Assembly: GCA_002690915.1 (NCBI GenBank)
Contig: NZGF01000047.1
Coordinates: 1-42,720, forward strand
Direction of reading: 5' to 3'
Length of the DNA stretch: 42,720 bases
Source: Crocinitomicaceae bacterium
GTDB taxonomy: Bacteria; Bacteroidota; Bacteroidia; Flavobacteriales_D; Sanyastnellaceae
Positions 19,144 to 27,772 of this stretch are shown here, piece by piece. The notes beneath the pieces were generated by a model, which saw nothing but the letters and a program-made list of their open reading frames with translations, was not told the DNA's origin and made no database searches. Numbering within the stretch: the first letter of the stretch is position 1; each line of letters opens with the position of its first letter. The position numbers and the translations under genes are program-made.

Positions 19144-20421
19144 ATGAGATATGAACGCTCCTCCTCACTCTTTATCAATGCTCAAAACAGCATCCCAGGT
19201 GGGGTGAATTCACCTGTAAGGGCATTCAAGTCAGTTGGTGGACATCCTATTTTTATGCGCAGTGCCAAGGGTGCTTACCTCATCGACGCCGATGGAAACA
19301 CGTACGTCGATTACATCAATTCGTGGGGACCACAAATCCTCGGTCACGCCCATGCTCCGGTAATTGAGGCAATAAAAAAGACAGCTGAGAAGGGCACTTC
19401 GTTCGGGACGCCAACAGAATTGGAAACCCAAATTGCCGAGCTCGTATGCTCCATGGTGCCTTATGTAGACCAAATTCGAATGGTGAATTCAGGAACAGAG
19501 GCATGCATGAGCGCCATTCGTTTAGCACGAGGATATACGGGCAAAGAAAAAATAATCAAGTTCGCCGGTTGCTATCACGGCCACTCTGATTCTTTCCTAA
19601 TTCAAGCAGGCAGTGGAGCCGTCACTTTCGGAACACCAAGTTCTCCCGGTGTGACCCAAGGCACTGCCAAAGACACACTGCTGGCCAGATACAACGACCT
19701 CGCCTCTACCTCATCAATGCTCGAAGCAAATGAAGGGGAAGTGGCGGCGATAATCGTAGAGCCTGTGGCTGGGAATATGGGATGCATCCCCCCGCAACCG
19801 GGCTTTCTAAAAGGACTTCGGACGCTCGCCACAAAGCACAATGTTTTGCTTGTATTCGACGAAGTAATGACCGGTTTCCGGTTGTCTGAAGGTGGGGCCT
19901 CAACATTGTATGGCATCACCCCAGACTTGGTATGCTTCGGAAAAGTGATCGGGGGAGGTTTGCCGGTTGGTGCGTTCGCCGGACCACGAGAAATCATGTC
20001 TCATCTTGCTCCGTCGGGACCCGTTTACCAGGCAGGGACATTGTCTGGAAACCCCTTAGCAATGTCTGCAGGTCTTGCCATGTTGTCGGAATTGCACGAA
20101 AAACCAAAGATCTACGACCAGCTCGCGGTGCTTGGCCGTGTCCTGGCTCAAGACATCTCCACTGCACTCAATGAGCGGTCTGTTGTGCACCAGATCAACC
20201 AAGTCGGATCCATGCTTTCGGTTCACTTGTGTGAAGGACCTGTAAAGGACTTCGATTCAGCCAAGGCGGGAGACAATGAGCGCTTCAAGGCATTGTTTCA
20301 CCATATGCTTTCCCAAGGTATTTACTTGCCACCATCGGCCTATGAATCCTGGTTCCTCTGTGCTTGTCTTGATGACTCTACCCACAACAGAACCGTTGAA
20401 GCCTTCCGCTCTTTCCGATGA
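19144..20421 (+). CDS. hemL: Glutamate-1-semialdehyde 2,1-aminomutase
   Basis: 425 residues. This PLP enzyme converts glutamate-1-semialdehyde into 5-aminolevulinate, the step between HemA and HemB. Diagnostic motifs: [18 protein letters not shown] at the N-terminus, [39 protein letters not shown] with the PLP-ring Asp, and the Schiff-base Lys267 in [15 protein letters not shown]. The C-terminus contains the expected [13 protein letters not shown]. It is transcribed away from the hemA operon, so the early pathway is split over two transcripts sharing one control region. It is followed about 50 bp later by a subtilase gene on the same strand. Confidence 0.96.
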   Translation: MRYERSSSLFINAQNSIPGGVNSPVRAFKSVGGHPIFMRSAKGAYLIDADGNTYVDYINSWGPQILGHAHAPVIEAIKKTAEKGTSFGTPTELETQIAELVCSMVPYVDQIRMVNSGTEACMSAIRLARGYTGKEKIIKFAGCYHGHSDSFLIQAGSGAVTFGTPSSPGVTQGTAKDTLLARYNDLASTSSMLEANEGEVAAIIVEPVAGNMGCIPPQPGFLKGLRTLATKHNVLLVFDEVMTGFRLSEGGASTLYGITPDLVCFGKVIGGGLPVGAFAGPREIMSHLAPSGPVYQAGTLSGNPLAMSAGLAMLSELHEKPKIYDQLAVLGRVLAQDISTALNERSVVHQINQVGSMLSVHLCEGPVKDFDSAKAGDNERFKALFHHMLSQGIYLPPSAYESWFLCACLDDSTHNRTVEAFRSFR

Positions 20422-20470
20422 TTTCGTGTGCGTGAGATCTTTGACCAATAATGGCGATTACCTTCGTGTC

Positions 20471-22672
20471 ATGCTTAGAAGGAGTCTCTTATTGCTTGTC
20501 ACCGCTCTCAATCTCAACACCAGCGCTGCCCAAACCATGGCCCAGGTTGACCGCCAGGCGCTTCACGAATTGGAAGCATTGGTGCAAGCCCATCCGGATG
20601 TCAAAGACCTTTTAAGCGTTAGCAACGCCTACCCGGTTGCCGAGGTCGATGGTCAGGCCACGATTGGGTTTATCGGTCTACTGTCGGAGGGTATTTCTGA
20701 ATCATCGTGGTTGGCATGGTGTGACGCTAATCCCGATGTAGCTGCTGGTGCTGTGCGAGCGAACATTGCTTCATTTCGCATTCAAGCCCATGCGTTGGAC
20801 GTGCTTGCTTTTCTTCCCATGGATTTGGTGGAATTGGCTTCACGGGCGGTCCCTGACGTCAACAAGGTTCGCTATGGAACACGGGTCGATAGCGTTCATG
20901 CTGGGTTCAATCTGCCACAACCATACCACGGCGAAGAGGTGCTCATCGGGGTGTTGGATTGGGGCTTTGACTACACCCATCCGATGTTCTACGACACCGC
21001 CTTAACATCGACCCGCATCCGGGCTGTTTGGGACCAGTACCGCCAAGCAGGTCCTGCTCCGGAAGCATTCGGCTACGGCACAGCAGTAGAGACAGCAACG
21101 GAATTCGTACAGTTGGGCAGCGATACCTCCAATGTTTACGGGTATTCCACCCACGGCACCCACGTTGCTGGCATCGCGGGAGGCAGCGGCGCGGGGATTG
21201 GGCTGAAAGGCATGGCGCCCGCCGCTGAATTCCTCTTTGCCACCCTGATGGTCGACGAAGCGGCTGCACTGGATGCGTTCGCATGGATGCAGGACATTGC
21301 TGAAGCCGATGGGAAACGATTGGTCATCAACAACAGTTGGGGCCTTCCGCAATGGGGCACGCCGGACGGGAGTGCATTGAGCAGTCAGTTCATCGATGCT
21401 CTATCTGCGGAGGGCGTAGTTTTTGTAAGCTCGAACGGCAACAACGGCGATGTGGATTTTCATTTGGATCACACGTTCGATGCCCTTGGTGATACGGTTC
21501 GCTCCCGGATCAAGTTCTTTCCGCTGTCCGCCAACCCCAATGCCTGGGGGCAAAACGTGACGTTGTGGGGCGAAACCGGAGAATCTTTTGAAATGGGGTT
21601 CATTTGCACGATTGGACTGTCTACCCTCGTGGGAGAAAGCCCCCTGTTCAATACCGCAGATGGCCCCATGCTCTTAGACACCACCTTGGTCATCAACAAC
21701 GACACGCTCTTGTATGATGTAGTGATGGAACCTTCCCATCCGGCGAACGGCCGTCCTTTTCTGCAGATGCGCATTCACAAGGGCGGCGCAAACGTCGCTG
21801 TCTCCATGAGGTTGACCGCAGAAAGCGGACGTGTCCATGCATGGAACAACACGCACCTCACCAACGATGTCGGCAACTGGGGCCAGGATTTCCAGGCCTT
21901 CCAGTCTGGTTGGCTTGCGGGCAACCCCTCGTACGGCGTTCAACAACCCGCGTGCAGCCACAGCGTCATTGCTGTTGGAGCATACAGCTCTGAATTCCTC
22001 AGCCCCACGGGCACAGAGGTTGGAGGAACAGTGGCCAATTTCTCGAGCTACGGCCCCACCCTTGATGAACGCCTGAAGCCGAACGTATCTGCACCGGGTG
22101 TGAGCGTGGAGTCCTCCTTAAGTTCCTTCCGGGACGGTGCGTACAGCATCACGAGCACCACTGAATTCGACGGCATCTCGTATGATTTCGCTCGGCTCTC
22201 TGGCACCAGCATGAGCAGTCCGGTCACCACAGGTGTGGTGGCCTTGATGCTGGAAGCCAATCCTGCGCTCACCTCTTCAGACGTGCGGTCCATTTTGGAA
22301 TCAACCGCGCGTCAAGACGACAACACGGGCGAGCTGCCTGCGACGGGTGACTTCGTCTGGGGCCATGGGAAAGTAACGGCGACGGCAGCGGTTTTGGCGG
22401 CGCTCAGTTGGGATTCCAGCCTCGGCACGCCAATGCATCACGGTGTTTCCGTCTCCGTCTATCCGAATCCAGTGGGTGCGGAGTTCCAGCTCGAAGGCAT
22501 CGAATGGAAAAGGTTTGCGTGGGACGTTTACGATGCGAACGGACAGTGGCAGAAATCCGGAGTAACCAGTGATTCCGAAAGCATCGACGCATCGCACTTG
22601 GCTGCGGGGATATACATCTTGCGCATCTATACGAACGGCGCCCCTCAATCCGTGCGCTTTTTGAAACAATGA
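20471..22672 (+). CDS. Secreted S8 subtilisin-like peptidase with T9SS tail
   Basis: 733 residues from ATG at 20471, where a clear signal peptide begins (MLRRSLLLLVTALNLNTSAAQ); the longer frame runs back into hemL and is rejected. The catalytic triad is visible: Asp163 in GVLDWGFDYTHP, His228 in YSTHGTHVAGIAGG, Ser580 in SGTSMSSPVTTGV. A large beta-rich insertion (about 370-510) separates the His and Ser parts. The C-terminus is a T9SS domain (VYPNPVGAEFQLEG, then AAGIYILRIY). Probable extracellular protein degradation. It starts 49 bp after hemL but is unlikely to be functionally linked to it. Confidence 0.9.
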   Translation: MLRRSLLLLVTALNLNTSAAQTMAQVDRQALHELEALVQAHPDVKDLLSVSNAYPVAEVDGQATIGFIGLLSEGISESSWLAWCDANPDVAAGAVRANIASFRIQAHALDVLAFLPMDLVELASRAVPDVNKVRYGTRVDSVHAGFNLPQPYHGEEVLIGVLDWGFDYTHPMFYDTALTSTRIRAVWDQYRQAGPAPEAFGYGTAVETATEFVQLGSDTSNVYGYSTHGTHVAGIAGGSGAGIGLKGMAPAAEFLFATLMVDEAAALDAFAWMQDIAEADGKRLVINNSWGLPQWGTPDGSALSSQFIDALSAEGVVFVSSNGNNGDVDFHLDHTFDALGDTVRSRIKFFPLSANPNAWGQNVTLWGETGESFEMGFICTIGLSTLVGESPLFNTADGPMLLDTTLVINNDTLLYDVVMEPSHPANGRPFLQMRIHKGGANVAVSMRLTAESGRVHAWNNTHLTNDVGNWGQDFQAFQSGWLAGNPSYGVQQPACSHSVIAVGAYSSEFLSPTGTEVGGTVANFSSYGPTLDERLKPNVSAPGVSVESSLSSFRDGAYSITSTTEFDGISYDFARLSGTSMSSPVTTGVVALMLEANPALTSSDVRSILESTARQDDNTGELPATGDFVWGHGKVTATAAVLAALSWDSSLGTPMHHGVSVSVYPNPVGAEFQLEGIEWKRFAWDVYDANGQWQKSGVTSDSESIDASHLAAGIYILRIYTNGAPQSVRFLKQ

Positions 22673-22696
22673 TCAGTCACCAAGGCTTGTGTTGCT

Positions 22697-23755
22697 GTGA
22701 ACAATAAGCTCATATCGAAAAAGAAGGTGCCCTTCCCGGTAACGCCGTCATTGCAGCGTTACCTCGATGCGCACGGCCGATCTATCGAAATTCCAGTAGC
22801 ATACGACGACCTCCTGCGTTTTGAGGGCAGCGTCCCGATTTTGGATGGCAATGATGACGATACACTGTGGGTCGATTGCATCTACAGCAAGTCGGACCGG
22901 GATGAGCTCGTTCTGAACCTGAAACGGCTGTATTCCATTTTGCATGCCGACGGCAGTGACACCATCCTGCCATTCATCACAGTGGACAGCATCGCATTTT
23001 GCACCTTTGGCAACACCAAGCCTTTCCGTGTGAAAGTCCGGAATGTCATCAACGACAACTACATTTTTCTTTACATCAAGAAATGCGATGCCTCCCGCAT
23101 CTATGGACTGGAATTGGAACAGCTCTTGTCGCCGAACCGAATAAATTTCCTCGTTTACCAAAACACCCTCATCGAAGAGCACATCGTCGGCATCCCGGGC
23201 GATGTCTTCATCGCCCAACGCTTGGAATCCCTGTCCATGCAGGACAAACGCGCGCTCGCCAAGGAGTACATTAAATTCAACGAGCGCTGCTTCCTCCGGC
23301 TGTTGGGTGACATGCGGTCGTACAACTACGTGGTGGTCATCACGCAAGATTTTGACCGAATCCAATACCGCCTGCGCGCCATTGATTTTGACCAGCAGAG
23401 CTATGAAGGGGATGCACGGGTGTACAAGCCGGAATGCCTGCCCGAAAACAACGTGCTGACGAAGATGACGCGCGACGTGCTGCCGGAAGAGTCCGTGAAC
23501 CAATACGTCAAGGAGGAGCGCTCTTTACTGGCCAAACGCGCCGCAAGCGAGAGCCAACGTCTGCACGATCTGCTGGCCTGTATGAAAGAAGACCACATCT
23601 CCGTGGAGGGCAAAATCGAAGAGCTCAAAGGCGAGCTGTTCAGCCTGACTAGGGATATTAATTTCAAGAAGGCCCCCAACATGGGCGCAGTCTTGCAGGC
23701 TGCATTGGACTTTGTCCGCCGCAACTACAAAAGCGAGAACCCGTTCATGCGGTGA
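22697..23755 (+). CDS. Unknown 352-aa cytoplasmic protein with kinase-like motifs
   Basis: GTG start; no signal peptide or membrane segment. I do not recognise the family. Sequence features resemble a divergent protein-kinase/phosphotransferase fold: a YIFLYIKKCD strand with Lys residues (about 122-131), GLELEQLL (about 137-144), a catalytic-loop-like GDMRSYN with Asp205 and Asn210 spaced by four residues, then a strand and IDFDQQ (Asp230, Asp232) like the metal-binding DFG/DFD segment. The C-terminal third (about 270-335) is helical and charged (SLLAKRAASESQRLHDLLAC), perhaps coiled coil. It begins 24 bp after the subtilase and ends 3 bp before a convergent gene. The kinase reading is inference from spacing only. 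Confidence 0.7.
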   Translation: MNNKLISKKKVPFPVTPSLQRYLDAHGRSIEIPVAYDDLLRFEGSVPILDGNDDDTLWVDCIYSKSDRDELVLNLKRLYSILHADGSDTILPFITVDSIAFCTFGNTKPFRVKVRNVINDNYIFLYIKKCDASRIYGLELEQLLSPNRINFLVYQNTLIEEHIVGIPGDVFIAQRLESLSMQDKRALAKEYIKFNERCFLRLLGDMRSYNYVVVITQDFDRIQYRLRAIDFDQQSYEGDARVYKPECLPENNVLTKMTRDVLPEESVNQYVKEERSLLAKRAASESQRLHDLLACMKEDHISVEGKIEELKGELFSLTRDINFKKAPNMGAVLQAALDFVRRNYKSENPFMR

Positions 23756-23758
23756 CCC

Positions 23759-24973
23759 TCAGCGAACCACCCACCGCACGCTTCGCGTGACGTCGCCCTG
23801 CGCTAGCTGGATGATGTACAGGCCCGGTGCAAGGTCGTGTTGGATGGAAAAGATGGCATCCGCAGACCGGCGGTTGATGACCTGGCGCTGCACTTCGTTT
23901 CCGATCATGTCGTATACGCCCAGCGCAACCGGTCCTTGGGACGGCCCTTTCCACTCCACTTGAACCGTGGCTCCTGTTGAAGGGTTGGGATAAACCCGAG
24001 GCATTTCAATGAGCGGCTCGGGGGCACCAATGAGCGAAACGTTGCCCGGGTCTCCTGCAAACACCTGAATCGAAAATCCGTCTTGCAATCCATTGACCCA
24101 GCCCAGCGAATCCACACTCAACGTCGTACAGAAGGTCTCCGAACAACCGGCCTCCTCGTTGCTCACCGTCAAGCACAGAACATACGGACCGTCGGTCTCG
24201 TACTGCCAAGACGGGAAGGGGTCCTCACTGCTTCCTTCGTCACCAAAGTCCCAGAGGTAATCGTTCTCCTCATTGTAGTCCAGCAAAAACACAAACAACT
24301 CGTTCGCAATCAAAACCGAGTCCTCCCCAAAGGCTTGCATGACGATGAACTGCGCGTTGCAATCCCCTTCTTCTTCATCCGTGCCCTGCCACCACGACCA
24401 GTCTGCCGTCTCAAGCCATTCGGCCAAATCATCGCACGCCTCCTGATCACCTTCCTGGCATGCGATCAGGCTTTCAAGCAACCCGCAATACCACCACGAA
24501 TCGTTGGTAGTCGCGTCTCCGCACAAACTATCGAGGTAATTAGCAAGCGCATCTTCATCCAGATCTTCCCATGGGAAATCGTCCTCCTCTTCATCCGTTT
24601 CACAAGGAACCATGTCCACGTATGCATTGTACCAATAACTATTGACCTGGTTGATCGACGTGTCGAGTTGAGCGATGGCCGTCACCGTAGCACCCGGCAC
24701 ATTGCAATCGGAAATGGTCACTGTTACAACAGGTTCTACAGGGTAATTTGGGCCCCCAAAGGGCAAAACAACGAAGCCCGAATCACCAACAAACCAAGTG
24801 GCATACACCCCTTCCCCCCAGACTTCCACCTCGGTGGCTTCAACATCCACGAATAACGTGTCGTCCTCTGCAGCCCCTTCAACGGTGTAGTGCAACATGA
24901 AGATGTGTTCTGAATCTTGCGCTGACACCGCAACGGCAAACGTCAGGAAGAGGAGGGTGAGGATGTTTTTCAT
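23759..24973 (-). CDS. Exported PKD-domain protein with acidic Trp-rich middle and T9SS tail
   Basis: 404 residues from ATG at 24973. Signal peptide KNILTLLFLTFAVAVSAQ. The first beta-rich part (about 20-130) is followed by a strikingly acidic, Trp/Cys-containing helical segment (DEEEDDFPWEDLDEDALANY, then WWYCGLLESLIACQEGDQEA). A PKD-like domain spans about 220-305 (YLWDFGDEGSSEDPFPSWQY, YVLCLTVSNEEAGCSETFC). The C-terminus is a T9SS domain (VYPNPSTGATVQVEW, then APGLYIIQLAQG). It is the last gene of the four-gene minus-strand array, 60 bp after its neighbour. A GTGAATTTCAC palindrome sits just before its start. Function unknown; probably a surface or secreted protein. Confidence 0.85.
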   Translation of the reverse strand: MKNILTLLFLTFAVAVSAQDSEHIFMLHYTVEGAAEDDTLFVDVEATEVEVWGEGVYATWFVGDSGFVVLPFGGPNYPVEPVVTVTISDCNVPGATVTAIAQLDTSINQVNSYWYNAYVDMVPCETDEEEDDFPWEDLDEDALANYLDSLCGDATTNDSWWYCGLLESLIACQEGDQEACDDLAEWLETADWSWWQGTDEEEGDCNAQFIVMQAFGEDSVLIANELFVFLLDYNEENDYLWDFGDEGSSEDPFPSWQYETDGPYVLCLTVSNEEAGCSETFCTTLSVDSLGWVNGLQDGFSIQVFAGDPGNVSLIGAPEPLIEMPRVYPNPSTGATVQVEWKGPSQGPVALGVYDMIGNEVQRQVINRRSADAIFSIQHDLAPGLYIIQLAQGDVTRSVRWVVR

Positions 24974-24985
24974 GGGTGGGATTTG

Positions 24986-24996
24986 GTGAATTTCAC
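24986..24996. promoter_or_regulatory. GTGAA-T-TTCAC palindrome
   Basis: A perfect 11-bp palindrome 12 bp upstream of the PKD-protein start. It uses the same half-sites (GTGAA and TTCAC) as the TTCAC-N8-GTGAA dyads found before the other genes of this array, but in inverted order and close together. It may be a weak or unrelated site. Confidence 0.3.
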
Positions 24997-25033
24997 ACAC
25001 AAAACTGGGTTAACTACGAATGGGTTGCACGAA

Positions 25034-25957
25034 TCACGGACATGAAGTGCCAAATGCACTCAACAGGAGGAGAACATCCGTGACGGCCACCACGTTGTCA
25101 CCGTCGAGGTCACCTACGCAAACCGAACACGGACCCCAGGTGCACGAACCATCATCCACCAAGGCATTTTCATCGTAATTCTCAGCGTCCGAATAAGTAC
25201 AACCCGCTGCCCATGTGTCCGGCCACGCGCAAGCTTCCGGCGGGAACGTGCACGAACCGTCTTCGAATGCAGCACCCGGATCGTAGTTGCAGGCTTGCGG
25301 GTACGTGCAGCCCCCGTATTCCACCACTACGCACGACCCGTCTTCCCATGATGTGACTCCCCCGAGGTAGGTGGCCTCGCAATCGTTTGAATAGGTCACC
25401 CCGTCGCATCCACATACCGGCGCAAAAATCTCAGGACAAAAAACCGCTGGGTCAATCTGATCCTCATCCACGCAGGATGCGGGTTCGGAAACATCCACAC
25501 CTGAGCCGCCTCCTAACGTCCAAGAACCGTATTCAGTTCCGTTGGGATAGGTATAGATTTCCCAGGTGAGGTAATCTTCAACGAGGCAAGCCCATGGGTA
25601 TTCACTGCCGTTGTGAAAGACCGAGTCATTCGTGTGGAGCACGGAAACGAACAGGGTGTCCGTTAGTGGCAGGTCGAAACTGAAGCTCACTGTGCTCGCA
25701 TCAACCAGTGTAGTATCGTGCAGCACGTTGCCCTCGGAATCGGTGAATTCCCACTCAAGGACATTCGTCTCGGGAGGCCAGGTCACATACGGCCCGGGAT
25801 GATAAATGCTGATGACACCCTCCTGTGAGCACACGTTGCACACGAGACCATGAAGTTCGCAATCGACAGACGATGTGACCTGTGAAGAAGCTGAACCAAG
25901 GATGCAGCAAAAGGCTAACAGGACTATGTAACGGAAGGTAGGGGTTAGCTTTTTCAT
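25034..25957 (-). CDS. Exported paralog A: shared N-domain, Kazal-like domain, Cys repeats, dockerin-like end
   Basis: 307 residues from ATG at 25957, at the signal peptide (YIVLLAFCCILGSASSQ); an upstream GTG start is less likely. Residues about 22-155 are clearly homologous to the protein at 27.8-28.4 kb (shared SQE, YHPG.Y.TWP, EGNV.H.TLVD, TDTLFVSVL.TNDS, EDYLTWE, GSWTLGG). Next is a Kazal-type motif (CPEIFAPVCGCDGVTYSNDC, continuing to SC), then two GCT..NY..DGSC repeats and a single dockerin-like loop (DLDGDNVVAVTD) ending SAFGTSCP. There is no T9SS tail. The Kazal motif may inhibit serine proteases or serve as a disulfide module. It lies directly downstream of the TPR-LuxR gene (67-bp gap, carrying a TTCAC-N8-GTGAA dyad). 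Confidence 0.85.
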   Translation of the reverse strand: MKKLTPTFRYIVLLAFCCILGSASSQVTSSVDCELHGLVCNVCSQEGVISIYHPGPYVTWPPETNVLEWEFTDSEGNVLHDTTLVDASTVSFSFDLPLTDTLFVSVLHTNDSVFHNGSEYPWACLVEDYLTWEIYTYPNGTEYGSWTLGGGSGVDVSEPASCVDEDQIDPAVFCPEIFAPVCGCDGVTYSNDCEATYLGGVTSWEDGSCVVVEYGGCTYPQACNYDPGAAFEDGSCTFPPEACAWPDTWAAGCTYSDAENYDENALVDDGSCTWGPCSVCVGDLDGDNVVAVTDVLLLLSAFGTSCP

Positions 25958-25990
25958 GGTTCGAAGGTGCACTAAATTGAAGATGATTGG

Positions 25991-26014
25991 TTCACGCACA
26001 GGGGTGAAAAAGCC
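25991..26014. promoter_or_regulatory. Shared dyad element, copy A (TTCAC-N8-GTGAA)
   Basis: TTCACGCACAGGGGTGAA followed by AAAGCC, 33 bp upstream of paralog A and just after the stop codon of the TPR-LuxR gene. Twenty consecutive bases are identical to copy C at 28471. The TTCAC/GTGAA arms form a dyad with an 8-bp spacer, the form expected for a dimeric DNA-binding protein. Function as an operator is inference. Confidence 0.6.
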
Positions 26015-26024
26015 TAGCTGCCCG

Positions 26025-27683
26025 TCAGTCCGATGTTTGACTCGGCTCCAAAGTAAGTTTGGTCACGGCGTGCACCAAGGCAATTTTCTTGTACCTCGTT
26101 TCCCCAATGTTGAAGTATCCGTACATCCTGCGAAGGGAAGAACCGATGCCATCGATGCTCAAGAAGGCTCGATCGGCGATGGCTTGGTTCGTCATCGTCG
26201 GTTCTTCCATCAACAGGTTCAAGACCTTCCAATCCGTTTCATTCAACGGCCGGTCAATGGCCGCCTCAATGGCCAATCGTTGATCTTCCAATGATGGCAT
26301 GGAGACCGCCATGCTTCTCATTTGGGACGCTTTCAACCCCTCTATTTCAGTCAGAAGCGCTGCCTTGCGCTGTTCGTGCCTAGCCTTGTTTCGAATCGCA
26401 TGAACCACCACCCCCGCAACTACGAGTACAAAAACCAGGATAAGCAGGATCACGGTTTTGAGTTGTTGGATGTAGAGCCTGTCCACCTCTTCTTGGCCTT
26501 TCATACGCAGCACATTCAATCGGTGCTCGACATCCTTTTCGTACGCCGTTCGGATGACGACGTACTTGTTTCGTGCGTACTCGACACTGTCGTGAAACGC
26601 GAGAAAAGACTCGTGCATCTCAAGAGCCCGCGGCGCGTTGCCCAATTGCTTATTAGCCAGGTAAAGCAGCTCATGCAAATCGCGCAACAACTCGTGATTT
26701 TCTATGTCCGAATGTCGAGCCAAGATGCCTTCGGCCATAGCCAATGAACCGCGCACATCATCAGCCAGGCGCAGGCGCGCCAATTGCACTTGGCATTCTG
26801 CCGCTAACAACTCAACCCCCATCTGTTCGAACAGCGACAAACTTCGGGTCGAGTGGAATTTCGCATCGTCCAGCCGTCCCTTCTCTTCGTAAAGAGCAGC
26901 GATGTTCTGGTGGATACACGCGAGGTGGTAATCGGAATTGGCTTGTTCTGCAAGCGGCAACGCTTGGTAATACAATTCCGTCGCGTGGTTAAGGTTTCCC
27001 AGCTTGTATTCGCAGTACCCAAGATTCATGTACAGAAGCCCTCGAAACCGTGCATTCTCTGGGATCCAATCCAATTCGGAAAGCACCTCTTCGTATTGGG
27101 TTTTCCCCAACTCGAACATTTCAATCAAGACGAATACGTTCCCCAGAGCCATGCGGACATTGCGCTGACCTCGTGCATTACCCGCCGCTGTGTGCAATTC
27201 TAGCGCCGTCGTGAAGGATTCCATGGCACGCGCATAATCCGCCTGATTGGCATAGACATTCCCCCGGTTTGCAGCTAAGGACCCCATGCGCATATAATCG
27301 TCAAACGGCTGGATGACCTCCTCCGCGCGCTGGTACGCTTTCAGTGCCTGCTCATTGAGCCCTTTGTAATTGAGCAGTCCTCCCTTTCTTAACCATGCTT
27401 CATACAGGAGCAGCGGACGGTTGTGTTCCAGCGCTTTGACCGCCAGCTGTTCCAATTCAACCAAAATGGTGTCAGGGTATCGCTGGTGGTATCCTGCGTA
27501 GAGCTTATCGAATGCCGTGAATCGCACGTCGATGCTCGCTGACTCATCATGCCATACCCGAAGCAGACTGTCCAATTGCGGGGTGTCTGAGGCTTCAGCT
27601 GGCCAAGCAAGCGACAAAAAAGCGATGGCTACGAGCACCGAATGGATGGGCAAAACCCTATGTGCTGTCTTGTGATGATGCAT
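26025..27683 (-). CDS. TPR sensor-regulator: exported TPR domain, one TM helix, LuxR-type HTH
   Basis: 552 residues from ATG at 27683, at a signal-peptide-like segment (LPIHSVLVAIAFLSLAWPAEA). Residues about 60-400 are tetratricopeptide repeats (LLLYEAWLRKGGLLNYKG, LYMNLGYCEYKLGNLNHATE and others). A helical linker follows, then one transmembrane helix (VILLILVFVLVVAGVVV, about 428-445), a short basic coiled segment, and a C-terminal LuxR/GerE-type helix-turn-helix (about 485-545: LNETDWKVLNLL, NQAIADRAFLSIDGIGSSLRRMY). The topology implies an outside TPR sensor joined to an inside DNA-binding domain, as in other Bacteroidota one-component TPR-LuxR proteins. It is flanked by two paralogous exported proteins that share an upstream dyad with it, so it is the natural candidate regulator of this array. 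Confidence 0.85.
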   Translation of the reverse strand: MHHHKTAHRVLPIHSVLVAIAFLSLAWPAEASDTPQLDSLLRVWHDESASIDVRFTAFDKLYAGYHQRYPDTILVELEQLAVKALEHNRPLLLYEAWLRKGGLLNYKGLNEQALKAYQRAEEVIQPFDDYMRMGSLAANRGNVYANQADYARAMESFTTALELHTAAGNARGQRNVRMALGNVFVLIEMFELGKTQYEEVLSELDWIPENARFRGLLYMNLGYCEYKLGNLNHATELYYQALPLAEQANSDYHLACIHQNIAALYEEKGRLDDAKFHSTRSLSLFEQMGVELLAAECQVQLARLRLADDVRGSLAMAEGILARHSDIENHELLRDLHELLYLANKQLGNAPRALEMHESFLAFHDSVEYARNKYVVIRTAYEKDVEHRLNVLRMKGQEEVDRLYIQQLKTVILLILVFVLVVAGVVVHAIRNKARHEQRKAALLTEIEGLKASQMRSMAVSMPSLEDQRLAIEAAIDRPLNETDWKVLNLLMEEPTMTNQAIADRAFLSIDGIGSSLRRMYGYFNIGETRYKKIALVHAVTKLTLEPSQTSD

Positions 27684-27737
27684 GGCGCTGTGGCTATGGT
27701 CGAACAATGAAATTCGAAACCACCCCCCTTTTTTCAA

Positions 27738-27760
27738 TTTACGGCTGGGGGTGAAAAGCC
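27738..27760. promoter_or_regulatory. Shared dyad element, copy B
   Basis: TTTACGGCTGGGGGTGAA followed by AAGCC; 18 of 23 positions match copy C. The TTTAC/GTGAA arms keep the 8-bp spacing with one mismatch. It lies 54 bp upstream of the TPR-LuxR start, so the regulator gene may be autoregulated. Confidence 0.55.
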
Positions 27761-27772
27761 TTCGGCACGTCG

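Noticed and set aside
20276-20470. Longer N-terminus for the subtilase gene
   Set aside because: This extension overlaps the end of hemL and lacks signal-peptide character; the signal peptide starts at ATG 20471.
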